Positions 46,990-58,713 of a DNA stretch of 64,000 bases are shown piece by piece. The stretch covers positions 31,335,801 to 31,399,800 of the forward strand of contig JAWZYU010000019.1 of NCBI GenBank assembly GCA_038380435.1. The letters run 5' to 3'. The DNA is from Ryuthela nishihirai (Eukaryota > Arthropoda > Arachnida > Araneae > Heptathelidae). The position numbers were made by a program, and so were the translations under genes. Numbering within the stretch: position 1 is the first letter of the stretch; each line of letters starts with the position of its first letter. The notes under the pieces are model-generated. The model saw only the letters and a program-made list of their open reading frames with translations, was not told the DNA's origin and did not search any database.

Positions 46990-47459
46990 GTATGTATGTA
47001 TATATAGAATAATGACTTAAGATAAATTTTTAGAAAAACTCAATAAAATCTATCTAAATATTGATTTCCAGCAATATTCATTCACTATATGAAGCAGGGT
47101 TACTCAAATATTTTTAGCATTAGGTCAAATAAAAAATATTATGTTTGTTGTGGATCAAAAGTTGGGGGATGCAATAAAAAGAAATGTTTAGCTTTGTTTA
47201 TTATATTTTGTCATATCTATAGTTACAAAATAATACCAAAAAAGTAAATATTAATATAAAATGAGTTGATGAGCATTCAGCTCCAATGACATTGCAACTA
47301 GTTGTATGATGTTATTTAAATTTCAGTCTTTCTTCTTAATGAAACTTAACTTTAGTAGAACAAGATTAAAAAACTTATTTAATATTATCCAATTTTTATT
47401 TGAATCAAATAAAACTGTTAGGAGAACCAGATTGGCCTACATGCCAGAGTTGTTGCATT
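46990..47459. other. No gene; possible hAT-type MITE
   Basis: 'gcagggttactcaaatattt' at 47095 and 'tgttgtggatcaaaagttgg' near 47147 resemble short hAT derivatives. The evidence is thin. Confidence 0.3.
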
Positions 47460-47470
47460 CCTGATTTAAA

Positions 47471-47838
47471 GGGTGGGTTTGGTTATTTTACCTCTGAGTG
47501 GCACACTTTTTGGACACAATGAACTAAATGCCCAGGTCACAAGGACCCCAAAGGATCAGAGAAGGTTGGGGGAAGGGATCCACTAGACAGCTATTGGGAG
47601 ACAGATGGTAGCCTCCCAATATAGCCATCCAGCATGTTCTTTAACATGCAGAGGGTATGGCTCTCCTGCACATGGGTCCATGGCTTAACATCCCATCCAA
47701 TGGATGGCAGCCTTTACAAGTCCATTGGTGTCCCCTACTGACTGTGGGCAGGGAGTTTCAAACCTAGGAACTGCAGATTAAGAGCCTGGTGCACTAGCCA
47801 ACTTAGCCCCCCCCCCCCCCCCATCCACCCCAGCCCCT
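47471..47838 (-). repeat. SINE-A, reverse, with 11-bp duplication
   Basis: Perfect duplication 'cctgatttaaa' at 47460-47470 and 47839-47849. The head end has a 17-base C run (47806-47822) in place of the usual mixed C/G start. Confidence 0.9.
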
Positions 47839-47849
47839 CCTGATTTAAA

Positions 47850-48595
47850 GAGTTTCAATATTAAAAAACCTCAATATTAGTGGTTCACTTCTCTTTAATT
47901 TCTAAAATATACATTTATAAAATGATTTGAAATACTCATTATTTGAAATCAGATGAACTTCCAAAATAAATTTTTATCAGGGCCATGTCAAGCCAATTTT
48001 GCACCCATGACAAGCGATGGGTGTTGCTCATGCCTAGAGAAAAGTAAGTTATTTTGCACCCTCTTGAAGAGTTTACATTTATATTCAAAAATAAAAATTG
48101 ACCATTCAGTAATTTAAAATTGCAACTGGGGCAAATGCTCCACTTAATTATGCCTTGGCATGGTACTGCTATTGCTAAAAATTCAAATTTCCATAATTCT
48201 TTAAATAGTGAACGAATAGTGTTGTCGAACTTTAAGAGATTAAGATTCAGATCTTCATTTTGAATAACATTTTTCCACAAAAAACCTATTTAACCCTTCC
48301 AGTGTCCAGGATGTCTGTATACATTTGCAGAATTCAAAATGAGAGGCCAAGGACTTATATATCCGGTTTTAGTACAACCAAACAAAATTGATTTTTTAAA
48401 TATAAAAATTACCATTTTAAAAAATTTTATACATATCTGATAAACATATATAACTCAGACTTGATAAATAATATTTTCTTTTTTCACTACATGCATATTT
48501 TATTAAACTATGACATAAATAATTCATTAAAGCCATCTGACTGCCATTTCTTAGAAGCAATATAAGGTATTTCCAATTTGTTTGTTAACATTACT
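47850..48595. other. No recognised gene
   Basis: A minus-strand open frame of 113 codons (47939-48280) has no motif I know, no splice support and ordinary AT-rich composition. I do not call it a gene. Confidence 0.4.
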
Positions 48596-48606
48596 CTATG
48601 CTGAAG

Positions 48607-48998
48607 TGTGGGGCGGGGGTGGCTCAGTCGGTAGCGCGCCAGGCTCGTAATCTGTAGTTCCCAGGTTCGAGTCCCAGCTGGGTCAGCGTTGAGATTTATC
48701 TCCGCAAAATTCTCCGCCCTGCCCACGGTCAGTAGGGGACACCGATGGGCTTGGAAAGGCCGCCGTCCGTCGGATGGGACGTTAAGCCGTGGTCCCGTGT
48801 GCGGGAGAGCCATACCCTGTGCACGTTAAAGAACACGCTGGATGGCCTTGACGGGAGACTACCATCTGTCACCCAACAGCTGTTCCAGTGGGTCCCCTCC
48901 CCCAACCTTCTCTGAGCCTTCGGGGTCCATGTGATCTGGCCATTTAGCCCATGGTGTGCAAAAAAGTGCCGCTCAGAGGTAAAACAACCCAACCCAAC
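48607..48998 (+). repeat. SINE-A, full length, best-preserved class
   Basis: 392 bp between perfect 11-bp duplications 'ctatgctgaag' (48596-48606 and 48999-49009). It is GC-rich relative to its surroundings, with intact boxes A and B and many CpGs still present, all of which suggests a recent insertion. Confidence 0.94.
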
Positions 48999-49009
48999 CT
49001 ATGCTGAAG

Positions 49010-49923
49010 CAATCCCCTAATTTAAGCTCAGAAGTTTGATTTGAACTATTTATTATCAACAAATTTTTCCTTAAAGTTTCTAAAATCTCCTAATAATTAA
49101 AAATACTATTATTTTTAAAAATGGAAGATTTTGGGAGTAATTATGAAATATGTACCTTTTTTTTGGTATACTACTGTAAAAAGTATTGAAATTAATCTGT
49201 TTCTAGAATATTCAAATTTTTTACTTTAATAAAATTCAAAATTAAATTCTCTTTAATTTGGTATATGACTTATTTCTGTTGATTAGTTATTTATTAAAAA
49301 ATATTCTAAAGTTGGCTTGTTTATTGGACTCTGTAACAAGTCTGGACTTTTCTCAAAGTACGGTATGGAGAAAAAGATTACAAAAAGGAAGAAATGTTTA
49401 TATTAAACAAAAAAATTTTTTTTTGTTATTCAGAAATAAATAGCCCTTTTTTCATGAGCATTATAATCATTTCTATCTATTAGTGTTTTTTAAATATATT
49501 TTTATTTGTGTTGCCAGATGCATTTTGTTACTACATGACTCTAAAAATGTCCTATTAAAATAAATTTGTATTTTTTTGTTAAATATTTTATTTTCAGAAA
49601 ATCGAGAGTTATATGCTGATTAATTTGGCACATAATATGCCATAATTCCTTTCATTAGTTACTTGGCAAAAATTTCTAAATTGAAATCATTTTGGCTGAG
49701 CATAGAGAGAAAACAGCTTGGCCTCTGGATAGAAACTAGTTTTTCAGGCTGGACACTGGAAAGGTTAAGAAGTTACAAACTTTAAATTTAACTCTCCACT
49801 GACATAACATAGAAATAGTCCTAATAAAGTGGTCACCAAATGTGAAATATGATCCATAGTTTCCCATAATTTTAAAATTTTTACATAATTTATCATCTAT
49901 CTTTCATACAAATTTTAACTTAC
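49010..49923. other. No feature recognised
   Basis: AT-rich intron 2 sequence leading to host exon 2. Nothing is seen. Confidence 0.5.
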
Positions 49924-50071
49924 TACTAAGGGGTCAGATATTGATGACTTGCTGCCTATTTGCTGTGTACGATGCAAACTATACATTCTCCTCCACTTCT
50001 GCAATTCCTGCAGCCAGAATAGGCTTGCTTGGCGATCTTTGGCTTCCAGAAAATAATCACGGCCTGGAACA
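49924..50071 (-). CDS. TBC1D2: Host gene exon 2 (second half of PH domain), TBC1D2-like
   Basis: Residues 160-209. The acceptor is 'catttaag' ending at 50072; an alternative AG eight bases further in gives an immediate stop, which decides the choice. The donor GTAAGT starts at 49923. The peptide 'PGRDYFLEAKDRQASLFWLQ' completes the PH domain: two last strands and the C-terminal helix, with the family's invariant Trp at residue 179. The exon ends in phase 0. It is flanked by SINE-A copies in opposite orientations on either side (48607 and 50385). Confidence 0.88.
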
Positions 50072-50384
50072 CTTAAATGATAACAATCATTTATTTTTTA
50101 GGTAAAAATTGATAACAAAATAGCATAACATATAAAAATTATCTAATGCTGATAAAGACTATAAAACTTTTATAATAGTCTACAATAACTATTATAATAG
50201 TCTATAGAACAAATTATTTAAGTAGATACTTTTTACTACATTTGAAGGATATTCTTTTTTTTAATTTCTTTTCGTTTTAATGTCTTTTGGTGTCAAAAGG
50301 ATATGTGTAACACACTTGTTCTGATACAGTTTTCCATCTACTTCAAAACAAATTTACAAAAGATCAAGGAATAGCTAGAGGTTG
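50072..50384. other. No feature recognised
   Basis: Short intron stretch between exon 2 and a SINE. Confidence 0.4.
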
Positions 50385-50756
50385 GTTGGGTTGTTTTACC
50401 TCTGACCAGCAATTATTTGCATACAATGTGCTGTATAGCCAGGTCACAAGGACCCCATGGGTTTAGAGTAGGTTGGAGGAAGAGGACCCATTAGATGCTG
50501 CTAGGAGACAGATGGAATCATCCCATCAAGGAAAACTAGTGTGTTCTTTAGCATGCACAGAGTACAACTCTCATGTACACATGGACATGCTTAAATCCCA
50601 ACCAAAATATGGCAGACTTTCTGAGCTCATTGGTGTCCCCATTCTCACCTACAATAGAATGAGAGTTAGTAATCTCAAATCTCAATGTCGACACAGTTGA
50701 TACTCAAACTGGGAACTACAGTTTAAAGCCTGAAATACTACCAACTGAGCCACCCT
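50385..50756 (-). repeat. SINE-A, reverse, diverged
   Basis: The reverse complement follows the SINE-A order from the 'gggttgttttacctctga' end (50389) to the head near 50700-50756 ('actgagccaccctagct'). An extra 45-bp stretch lies near 50645-50700. The target duplication is unclear. Confidence 0.85.
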
Positions 50757-51481
50757 AGCTAAGGGGAAAGTTATTATTTGTGTTCAAAATAAGCTATCAC
50801 TCAGGTACAACTATTTTACCACAAAAGTGTTAAACAACAGAGGCTGGGACATAACTGTTAGCAAAAAGCCACATTATAACTGCATATTTTAAATTTTGTA
50901 AAATATAGTTTCTGTGTTGTTATTTCTTTTCTTCATGCTCAGAGCCACCAGTTCTCAACCCCTACTGTACATCATTAATAATGATTCTAATTTAAGAATA
51001 TATGTGCCTTATTGGCCACATTAGTGGATACATCTAGTCTTTTAGCTGCCTCTGACTGAGAAAGCTAACTTTCTTTAAAATATTTTACTCTAAATGACAA
51101 TTTAATAACTTTTTTTTCACTTTCATACTTCTAAAATTTATTTTGTGAAAAATACTCGTCTATTTGATACTGTATATTTTGGCAAAAGCGTAAAAAAGTA
51201 TTAAGCATTTTTGTCACATTTTCCCATATTATTATATGCATTTGTAATATTTAACATAGCTTTTAAATCCATATTACACCAAAACATACCTTGAATGCAT
51301 ATATGCAAAAATATATTAGGTGGCAATGGGATTTCCCTAACATTTTTTAAATATCATTAAACAAATTCAAAATTCTTTGCCATATGCATATATCAAAAAT
51401 TATATTTTAGAAGTACAAAAAGATTAATTTTGGTCATGACTCTTAGCAATTTATTTATAGTATAAAACATAATTAAATTTG
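50757..51481. other. No feature recognised
   Basis: AT-rich intron 1 sequence. Confidence 0.45.
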
Positions 51482-51803
51482 GTAGTTAGTGGTACGACTT
51501 TTGGATCAGTGTAATATTTGATTTTAGCCACAATAGTGTCAAAGCAAGAATGAGTTGAGCACATGATCCAGATGAAATTAAACTTAAGGGGAAATTAAAA
51601 GTTTTACAGCAAATATTTATTACTATATGTAAAACAGGGTGCAAATAATTTTCTTGCCTTGGATGTGAATTTAGCTAGGTACAGATCTGTATACCAATGT
51701 GTATGCTGTATATAGCAGAGTGGCATTGCTTTTCCCTGATGCCAAATGGAACTTGTTACTTTTTCTACAATACAGCAGACATAATTTTGGTACCACTAAC
51801 TAC
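51482..51803. mobile_element. Candidate MITE, 322 bp
   Basis: 'gtagttagtggtac' at 51482-51495 has its exact complement 'gtaccactaactac' at 51790-51803. It is AT-rich inside with no coding. The target duplication is not clear. Confidence 0.6.
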
Positions 51804-52278
51804 TTTTCATTTTCATGAATGTTTCTGGATTTCTCTTCTAGGCTTTTAATTCAGAATATTAATTTAAATTATCTTGCTCCGCATTATCATGTATAAAAAT
51901 CACTCTCAATTCCATGACCAAATAAAATTTCTTTTTATTCTTGTCATTATTTACTTATATTACATTTTAATTAACATAAATACCACCAAAACATATTCAC
52001 TTAATGCTATTCATTTTTTGTCTACTTGCAGTAACACTGGTCTTTCTAGCTACTTGGGGATTTAAAATCCTGTTTCTGATACTATTCTTTTAACTACTTT
52101 TCATGGTACCTGTGCAAATTATCTTTACCAAACAGAAAAATATAAAAAATGAATTTAGTAAAATCAAACTATGCACTTATTCTTAGTTCAAAAGTCTTGG
52201 TTAATATCATACTGGAAATAAGAGTAACTTTTAATAATCATTTGTACGCATATTTTAAACCAAAAATATTAATCTCAC
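51804..52278. other. No feature recognised
   Basis: Intron 1 next to the exon 1 donor. Nothing is seen. Confidence 0.45.
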
Positions 52279-52757
52279 CTGATATGAAATAACCCTGGCC
52301 TTTCCACATTTGAAACATTGAAATAGAAACTTGCCTGAGAAATATCTATATCGCCTAAAGGCACTTGGTCATTAGGGGTGCGATAATAATACAATTTGCA
52401 ATTGTTTTCTGCAAAAACAAACCATCTCCTCCTAAAAGTTTTAATAATATTACGGTTTCCCTGTTTATTTAAATACCCACAGAGTCTTGAATAACTTTTT
52501 CTGGGGCTAACTGGATCCTTTAAATACTGTGGTTCAACTTGATCTGTAAGGCTTCTGACAGTCTGTTCTGCACACACCACAGGATCGATTTCCTCACCTG
52601 GTTCACTGTCTGGATGTTTTCCTTCTGTACATTCTTCTAGTGCATCAAAATAAGTGCTTGATCCAATTAAGTTGTTGTCACCTGCATTAGAATTGCCGAT
52701 ATCCAGATCTTTACTTGAATTTTTGGAACTACCATTAATTCCTTCGGTGACACTCAT
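52279..52757 (-). CDS. TBC1D2: Host gene exon 1, start codon and PH domain, TBC1D2-like
   Basis: Residues 1-159 plus two bases. The ATG at 52757 is preceded by an in-frame TGA six bases upstream, so no earlier start in this exon is possible. Residues 1-85 are polar and acidic. From about residue 90 a PH domain begins: 'RLCGYLNKQG', then 'KTFRRRWFVFAENNCKLYYY', then 'PLGDIDISQASFYF', continued in exon 2. The 'GYL.K.G....FK.RWFVF....L.YY....D..P.G.I.L..A' pattern is that of TBC1D2/TBC1D2B, whose PH domain and coiled coil recruit the protein to cadherin, Rac or endosomal partners while its TBC domain switches off Rab GTPases (family knowledge). The donor GTGAGA begins at 52278. The TBC domain is not in the window, so the name is probable, not certain. 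Confidence 0.85.
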
Positions 52758-53951
52758 ACTTCAAAATTTACTTTTGCAGATTTCTATCATGAGTTTCTCT
52801 ATTGACACTAACTTTAAAACAAAAATCATGGCATGTGCTACACTGAAACGAAACTTTAAATTCATTACCAATCAAATGCAAAAGGCATAGTTTACAAAAA
52901 CAAATGTTTTGATTCAAAGGGCATGGTAAACACCACCCTCATATTTACTGCCACTGACTGTGCGACATCTAGTGGTAACAGTTACAACTAATTGGAAAAG
53001 TCAAAAATAACACATGTTCTATTTTATATTCTGAGTACTAAGCATGGTGCCAAGTGGTTATTATATTGATTGCGTTTAAACCATGAGAAAGAAAAATGGG
53101 CAGTTTCCTGTCATTCTCGTTAACAATAGCAGGGTTCTTGTTTCATTTTGCTCAAAAAACTACTACTTTTATTTGTATGGCATACATATCAGCACTACCT
53201 TTGCGAGTTTCTTGAAAATCGTTTCTGTTGAATGCCTCGCAACAGGATCATTATTAGAGGGTTTCAAATTTTAAATCAGCCTGGGCCTAAATTTGATTCT
53301 AGGAAACTTTAGGAACAATAGAGTTAAAAATAGAAACTGAGAGACATTAAGTTAATTTTTCGGCATTTGCCTTGTCCCTCATGTGACAAATTATTGACGG
53401 TTTTCCCAAATTTTCAAATATGGATATTCAATGAAAGCAAGTTAATAAAGAACCCTTTTCTTGTTACTCTAATTGAGAATTAGTATTCTACACTGCTATG
53501 GGGACTTGTCCAGCCTTTCAATGTTCCAATAGGTCCACGAGATCGAATAAAAGTGGAAAAAATACTTCACAGGTAATAATAATTTTACAACTTTAAATTT
53601 TTTGATACGTTTGATAATTTGTTTGGCTTGATCAGTAAACCTAAATGATTACTTTCCATAATTATTGAACTAGATTGTGAGCCATAAGTTGAAGCAAAAA
53701 AAATAATATCCTTTAGCCTAATTTTTTTTAACCTGCAAAATTGTACATTACCCATAGATATGGTGAAGTGGGTCCAGTAGGAGAGGTGGAGGGGGGAGTA
53801 ACTTCGCTTTAGGGCCAAAAGGAAAGTTTTTAAAACGAAGCTCTATAAAAAGTATTAAAAATGCATGCAACGTAAAAATGCTTTTCTGAGGCCCCTTTTC
53901 ACCGAGAACAATAACAAAAAACCATGACAGAGAATAGTAATTTATCTTACG
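52758..53951. other. 5' flank of the host gene; promoter not identified
   Basis: No clear TATA box or exon. On the minus strand 'tttcgtttcag' ending near 52843 could be a splice acceptor for an untranslated leader exon, which would place the promoter further right. This is weak evidence. Open frames in it are not convincing. Confidence 0.35.
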
Positions 53952-54284
53952 TATCTTCCCATAGTTACCCCCCGCCTCCCGTAGCATTTAAACCATGGGC
54001 GCCATGGCCCTCCCGTGGCTGAGTGGTTAGCATGCTTGGCTACTGATCTAAGGGACCTGGGTTCGAACCCCGGAATAGGCATGGATGTGGGTGTCGTTTT
54101 TCTGCTGAGGTCCTACCATCCTCTCAGATCTCCTACTGTGGCATATAAACTGACAGGCTCCTGTCAGACCTCTGTGGCAAGCAGCTGCTTGAGGAGGTAT
54201 TTATTAATTTTTATTTTTATTTATCTTCCCATAGTTACCCCCCGCCTCCCGTAGCATTTAAACCATGGGCACCATGGCCCTCCC
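53952..54284. repeat. 63-bp direct duplication flanking a SINE-B
   Basis: 53952-54014 and 54222-54284 are identical except for one base (54001 g, 54271 a). The repeat runs from 'tatcttcccatagttacccc' to 'ccatggccctccc'. The SINE lies exactly between the copies. Confidence 0.93.
54015..54221 (+). repeat. SINE-B, full length
   Basis: tRNA-like head 'ggctgagtggttagcatgct' and box B 'gggttcgaacccc', then the standard body and an ATTT-rich tail. The first bases of the head ('ccctccc') belong to the flanking duplication. Confidence 0.92.
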
Positions 54285-54589
54285 TACTTTTCTAGTGACC
54301 GCCATTTTGGTTGCATAAAACGCTATATAGGGAAATGGAATAATGGCTTTACGGAGCTAGAATGCGCACATTTTTTGATTACATTCTCCTAGCATAGGTG
54401 CCAAAACAGTTGTAGATTTAATGCTAACGAATGGTGAAACTCGTCATTTAATCTAAAAATTAAAAAAAATTATAATTGTTTTCTTTCCTATTTCTACTGG
54501 GTGCATCAAAGATCTAGACTATAAAGAACAGCATATCGCCTCTGTCTAAGATGAAATGCTTGCTTTCAAAGAAATTTAAGTTTTTAATT
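54285..54589. other. No feature recognised
   Basis: Nothing is seen. Confidence 0.4.
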
Positions 54590-54770
54590 TTTCGAATTTT
54601 GCATTCTTCAATAGTAATAATTCGTAATAATGGGTGATTGAAAAATGTAAATAGTAACGTAATATTCGCCTTATGCAACGCAAAAAGAATTTCTCATTTA
54701 ACCCTTAAGTTGAAAAGGTTACGTTTTCTCATACCTTGGGATTAAGAGGCAAATCAATCAGTGCATAAAA
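54590..54770 (+). repeat. Lone partial unit of the ~290-bp repeat family
   Basis: The blocks 'tgattgaaaaatgtaaatag', 'cgcaaaaagaatttctcatt' and 'cataccttgggattaagagg' match the unit order of arrays 1 and 3. Confidence 0.65.
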
Positions 54771-55352
54771 AAAAATTTATTCGTTATCACAATATTAAAA
54801 AATTGTTGATAATTTCAAAATTAAGTTCTAAGTTTTTAAAAATAAAGAGCTGCCTGTTGCATTTTAACTAATGTAATTTAATTAAAACACATTTGAATAT
54901 CAATTATTCTTCTGCTAGTAGTTTATCTAATTTCTAGCATAAATACATCAATCCATCTCTTAATGTTGTTAATTGGTTCGAGTAAAACGGAGTATTATGT
55001 GAATCAATGCTAAGCGAGCTTCCATAAAAATACATGTTAATTCGATATATTCTAGTCATTACAATAGGCTGTTTCGATAGTTCAAGGGAGGGTTCGAAAA
55101 ATATACCCTCTGGGATGGGGTGGGTGGGACATAAATATATTTTGTCCTCCATCGCCCCCCCCCCCTCATCTCCACTTTTTCGTAATATTTCGCGCTGATA
55201 ATTAAAGCGTGCAAGTTAGTTTCGAGTGTATTACTTCACTAAATGTTTATTTTTTGAAATGAAATAAAACGGGCAAGATATTTTAGAGAGCAAATATCCA
55301 TTTAGAATATTACAGTTCGGAATTTAATGTTTTAGTATATATAGGTCTATAA
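54771..55352. other. No gene; C-rich run at 55154-55166
   Basis: AT-rich with a short poly-C. Nothing else is seen. Confidence 0.45.
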
Positions 55353-58300
55353 ATGGTAGCTAGGTAGTCACTGGAAGGAGAGAGCTATGCACCAATCCCA
55401 TGTGATGATGCATAGAACAGGCCAGGTCTAGCACCTAATGTCCTACTCGCCTTCTCGTGATCGTTAGTACCTTTCAAAAGAGATACTCTCTTGTGGAAGT
55501 GAACGGAAGTGGAGGGCTGCCATGATTACTATGGCCTACTGATCTGGACAACTATCGCTACTTTTCTTTTTTTTCTACTCTGCTGAGGAGTGGTCAACCA
55601 CACAGGATCCTGGTGCTGACCATATATACCAACCTGAACGAAATTATGGCTCTGAGCTTGATTATGGATCCTGATTTTGCTGCACTGGTGGGCTTCTGTG
55701 GAGGGAAAATCTTCCGCTGTGTTTTCTCTTTCTTTGTGGGTTGAGAGCCCCAAGTGAATAGATTCACAGGATATGTTTATCAGCTGGTGGATAATCCTGA
55801 GCAGAAGTCATCACAGGCACCTGAACTCTTTGCTTCTATTGGCATCGTCAAACTCTACATTGGAGGAAGTCTTCCAGGGTAGATGGCTTCAGCCATTAGT
55901 GGTGGGGGAACAGGGTCTTTACCTATGTCTGCGATTAGGGGGCTGTTTGATATTGTCGGCATTCCCTCTCTCAATAAACATAGTTTCTTTAAACATCCCA
56001 CTAACCATTTTCTCTCCATAGGTAGTTGGAATGTGAGGACTCTGCACAGAGCTTTTTCACTTGATGTCCACACACAATAATTCCACCATTATAATTTAGA
56101 TATTCTCGGCTTGCAAGAGACCAGATGGACAGATAAAGGTCAGATTCTTAAAAATAATCTTAAATTTCTCTTTTCAGGGAGGGACGACAATAAGCATCAC
56201 CAAGGCGTGGGTCTGCTTCTCATCAGACACGCTAGCGATGCTCTTCTAGGATATGAGTGCATTAATGAAAGGTTTCTTACAGCAAAATTTCAGACAAGCA
56301 TTAAAGACTTGAATGTTATCTGCTGTTATGCCCCCACTGAGGATGCCGATGAGGGTGAGAAGGATAGGTTTTACGGACAACTTCAGTGTTTTTTTTAATT
56401 CTGTCAAGAAAGCAGATATTGTCCTTGTTCTAGGTGACTTCAATGCCAAAGTTGGTACTGACTCTGACCTTTGGGGAGGGGTGATAGGCCATTTTGGTAT
56501 TGGTAGCTGCAATGGCAATGGGCAATGTCTCCTACAGGTAAGTAAACTCAATGGATTCAGAATAACTAACACTTATTACAAACACTGCGACATACATAAG
56601 TGCACATGGGTTTCAACTGATGGGCTGCATAAGAATACGATTGATTATATATTAATTAACAGCAAAGGGCTAGTTCTGTTAGGAATACCAGGTCATATAG
56701 GGGAGCTGAAATTGGATCTCACCATTACCTTTTCTTGCAACTTAAACTTAAAAATGTTGTGCTAGGGTTAAAAAATTTACTTTTAATAATGAAGCTCAGA
56801 AAGATCCAGTTATAGCTAAAACTTACCATGATAGGCTACTTAGTCATTATGACAGTCATGGTATGCTTACTACTGAAGTTGAGGAAGAATTATATCATTT
56901 TAAACAGGTTTTTTTGGTCACTAACAGTACTCTTTTAGGAAAAAAAGGAGCAGAGGAGACAGAATTATCTGAGTGATAAGGCACTTGAGCTTATTTCGGA
57001 AAGAAAGAACTGCAGGAATGTCCTTAATCAATACCCTACTAGTCCTAATAGAAAGCATTACAGAGAGCTTAATAAATGCGTAAAAGATCAGTTAGCTGCT
57101 GATAAGAATCTTTGGCTTGATGGCTTGGCTGACAAAACCGAGGAATCAGTTAGGCAGCACAACAGCAGAGCGTTGTACCAGATAGTTAATGTTTTGTGTG
57201 GTAGAAAACGAACAGGTATACATGGATTGTAGGATAAACTAGTTAAGGTTATAGAAGGGGAGGATTCTGTCATGGCTAGGTGGGCTGAGCATTTCAGTGA
57301 TGTTCTAAACAATGTGGTTAGTTCTATTCCCATTGTTTGCAATGATGATAGATGCATTGGTGGCTTTAATGTTGGCCCTATAACACAATCTGAAGTTATT
57401 TTGGCTGTTCTTTAAACTACATAAATTCCCAGGGGTAGATGAAATTACTACGGAAATGCTTAGAGCTGGGAATGTTTCTGTTACCACTTGGATGACTGAA
57501 ATTCTAAATATCTTTTATGATAAAGGCATGGTTACTAAGGATTTTACCAGAGCTGTTGTTATCCCTATTTTCAAAAAAGGTGATCGCAGTTCTTGTGATA
57601 ACTATAGGGGTATCATCCTACTCTCTGTTCCAGGTAAAGTTCTTTCCATGATTGTGCTTAATAGAATTAAGAATCTGGTTGACAGTCAATTGCGTGATGA
57701 GCAATGTGGATTCAGAAGTGGTAGGGGATGTGTGGATCAGATATTTTCACTTAGGCAGATTCTTGAGAAATGTTTAGAGTTTCAGAAACCTTTGGTTGCT
57801 AGCTTTGTTGATTTCAAAAAGGCTTTCGCCTCTGCTGATCATCATAATTTGTGGTTGATTGTGAGATCATATGGTATACCAGACAAGTTAGTTAACATAA
57901 TGAAAGCTCTCTATAATAACACTGAGTCGTGTGTGAGAGTTGGTAAGGCTTGTAGCAATTGGTTTAGCATTACTTCTGGTGTTCGACAAGGGTGCATTTT
58001 GTCTCCTTTTCTCTTTAGCTTGGTTATTGATTATGTTATGCGAAATTCACTTCAAGGGAAATATTTTGGCCTTAAATGGACTGGAGATACGAAAATTTCT
58101 GATTTAGATTATGCCGATGATTTAGCCCTTTTGGCAAATGATGTCGATGAGATGAACTCTTTCATTCGAGCTGTTGATGAAACTGGTTGTAGAGTATGTT
58201 TGGTTATAAACAGAGAGAAAACTAAAGTGATGAAAATTGGTCAGGCAGCCTGTGATTCAGTTAATCTGAATGGGTGTAGTCTTGAGCAGGTGTCACAGTT

Positions 58301-58713
58301 TAATTATCTTGGGAGCTATGTAACAGATAATGGTGATGTGCGGCATGAGATTAACAGACGAATAGGGATTGCTGCCGGGACATTTAAGAATCTATGGAGA
58401 GTGTGGAGAAATAGGCGTATACACCTAAAGACTAAAATTAGACTGTATAATAGTTTGGTTCTTTCTAGGGTTAGTTATGGTAGTGAAACTTGGACACTTT
58501 GTAAACAAGATAACAGGAAACTAGATGCTTTTGATTCCAGATGCTTACACAGTATCTTGGGCATTAGGTGGTTCAACTTTGTAACTAATGATGAGGTTAG
58601 GCAAAGGAGTTGACAACCTCCTTTAAGCAGCATATTGTGCAGAGAGAGACTCCGTTGGTTTGGCCATGTTGCCCGTATGGATAATTATAGATTGGCAAAT
58701 AGGGTTATGAACA
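55353..58713 (+). mobile_element. RTE-like LINE, copy 4 (complete 5' end, 3' end lost)
   Basis: It starts at 'atggtagctagg', as in copy 3, so this is probably the true 5' end. It runs through the 5' UTR and ORF to 'gggttatgaaca' near 58713, where piggyBac sequence takes over. The last about 130 bp of the ORF and the GAT tail are missing. Confidence 0.92.
55883..58713 (+). pseudogene. LINE endonuclease/reverse transcriptase, few breaks
   Basis: Endonuclease pieces 55883-56080, 56111-56398 (preserving the 'LQETRW' Glu) and 56313-56765 ('LGDFNAKVG'). A connecting region follows with shifts 56766-57455. Then one long frame, 57456-58613, holds the whole reverse transcriptase ('DYADDLALL' intact) and most of the C-terminal domain. 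Motif A reads 'FVDFKKAFASAD', where the second conserved Asp has become Ala. A TGA at 58612 interrupts 'RQRSLQPP'. It is fairly young, yet dead. Confidence 0.92.

Noticed and set aside
47939..48280. 113-codon minus frame as a host gene
   Set aside because: No recognisable motif, no splice sites, AT-rich composition like the surrounding intron.
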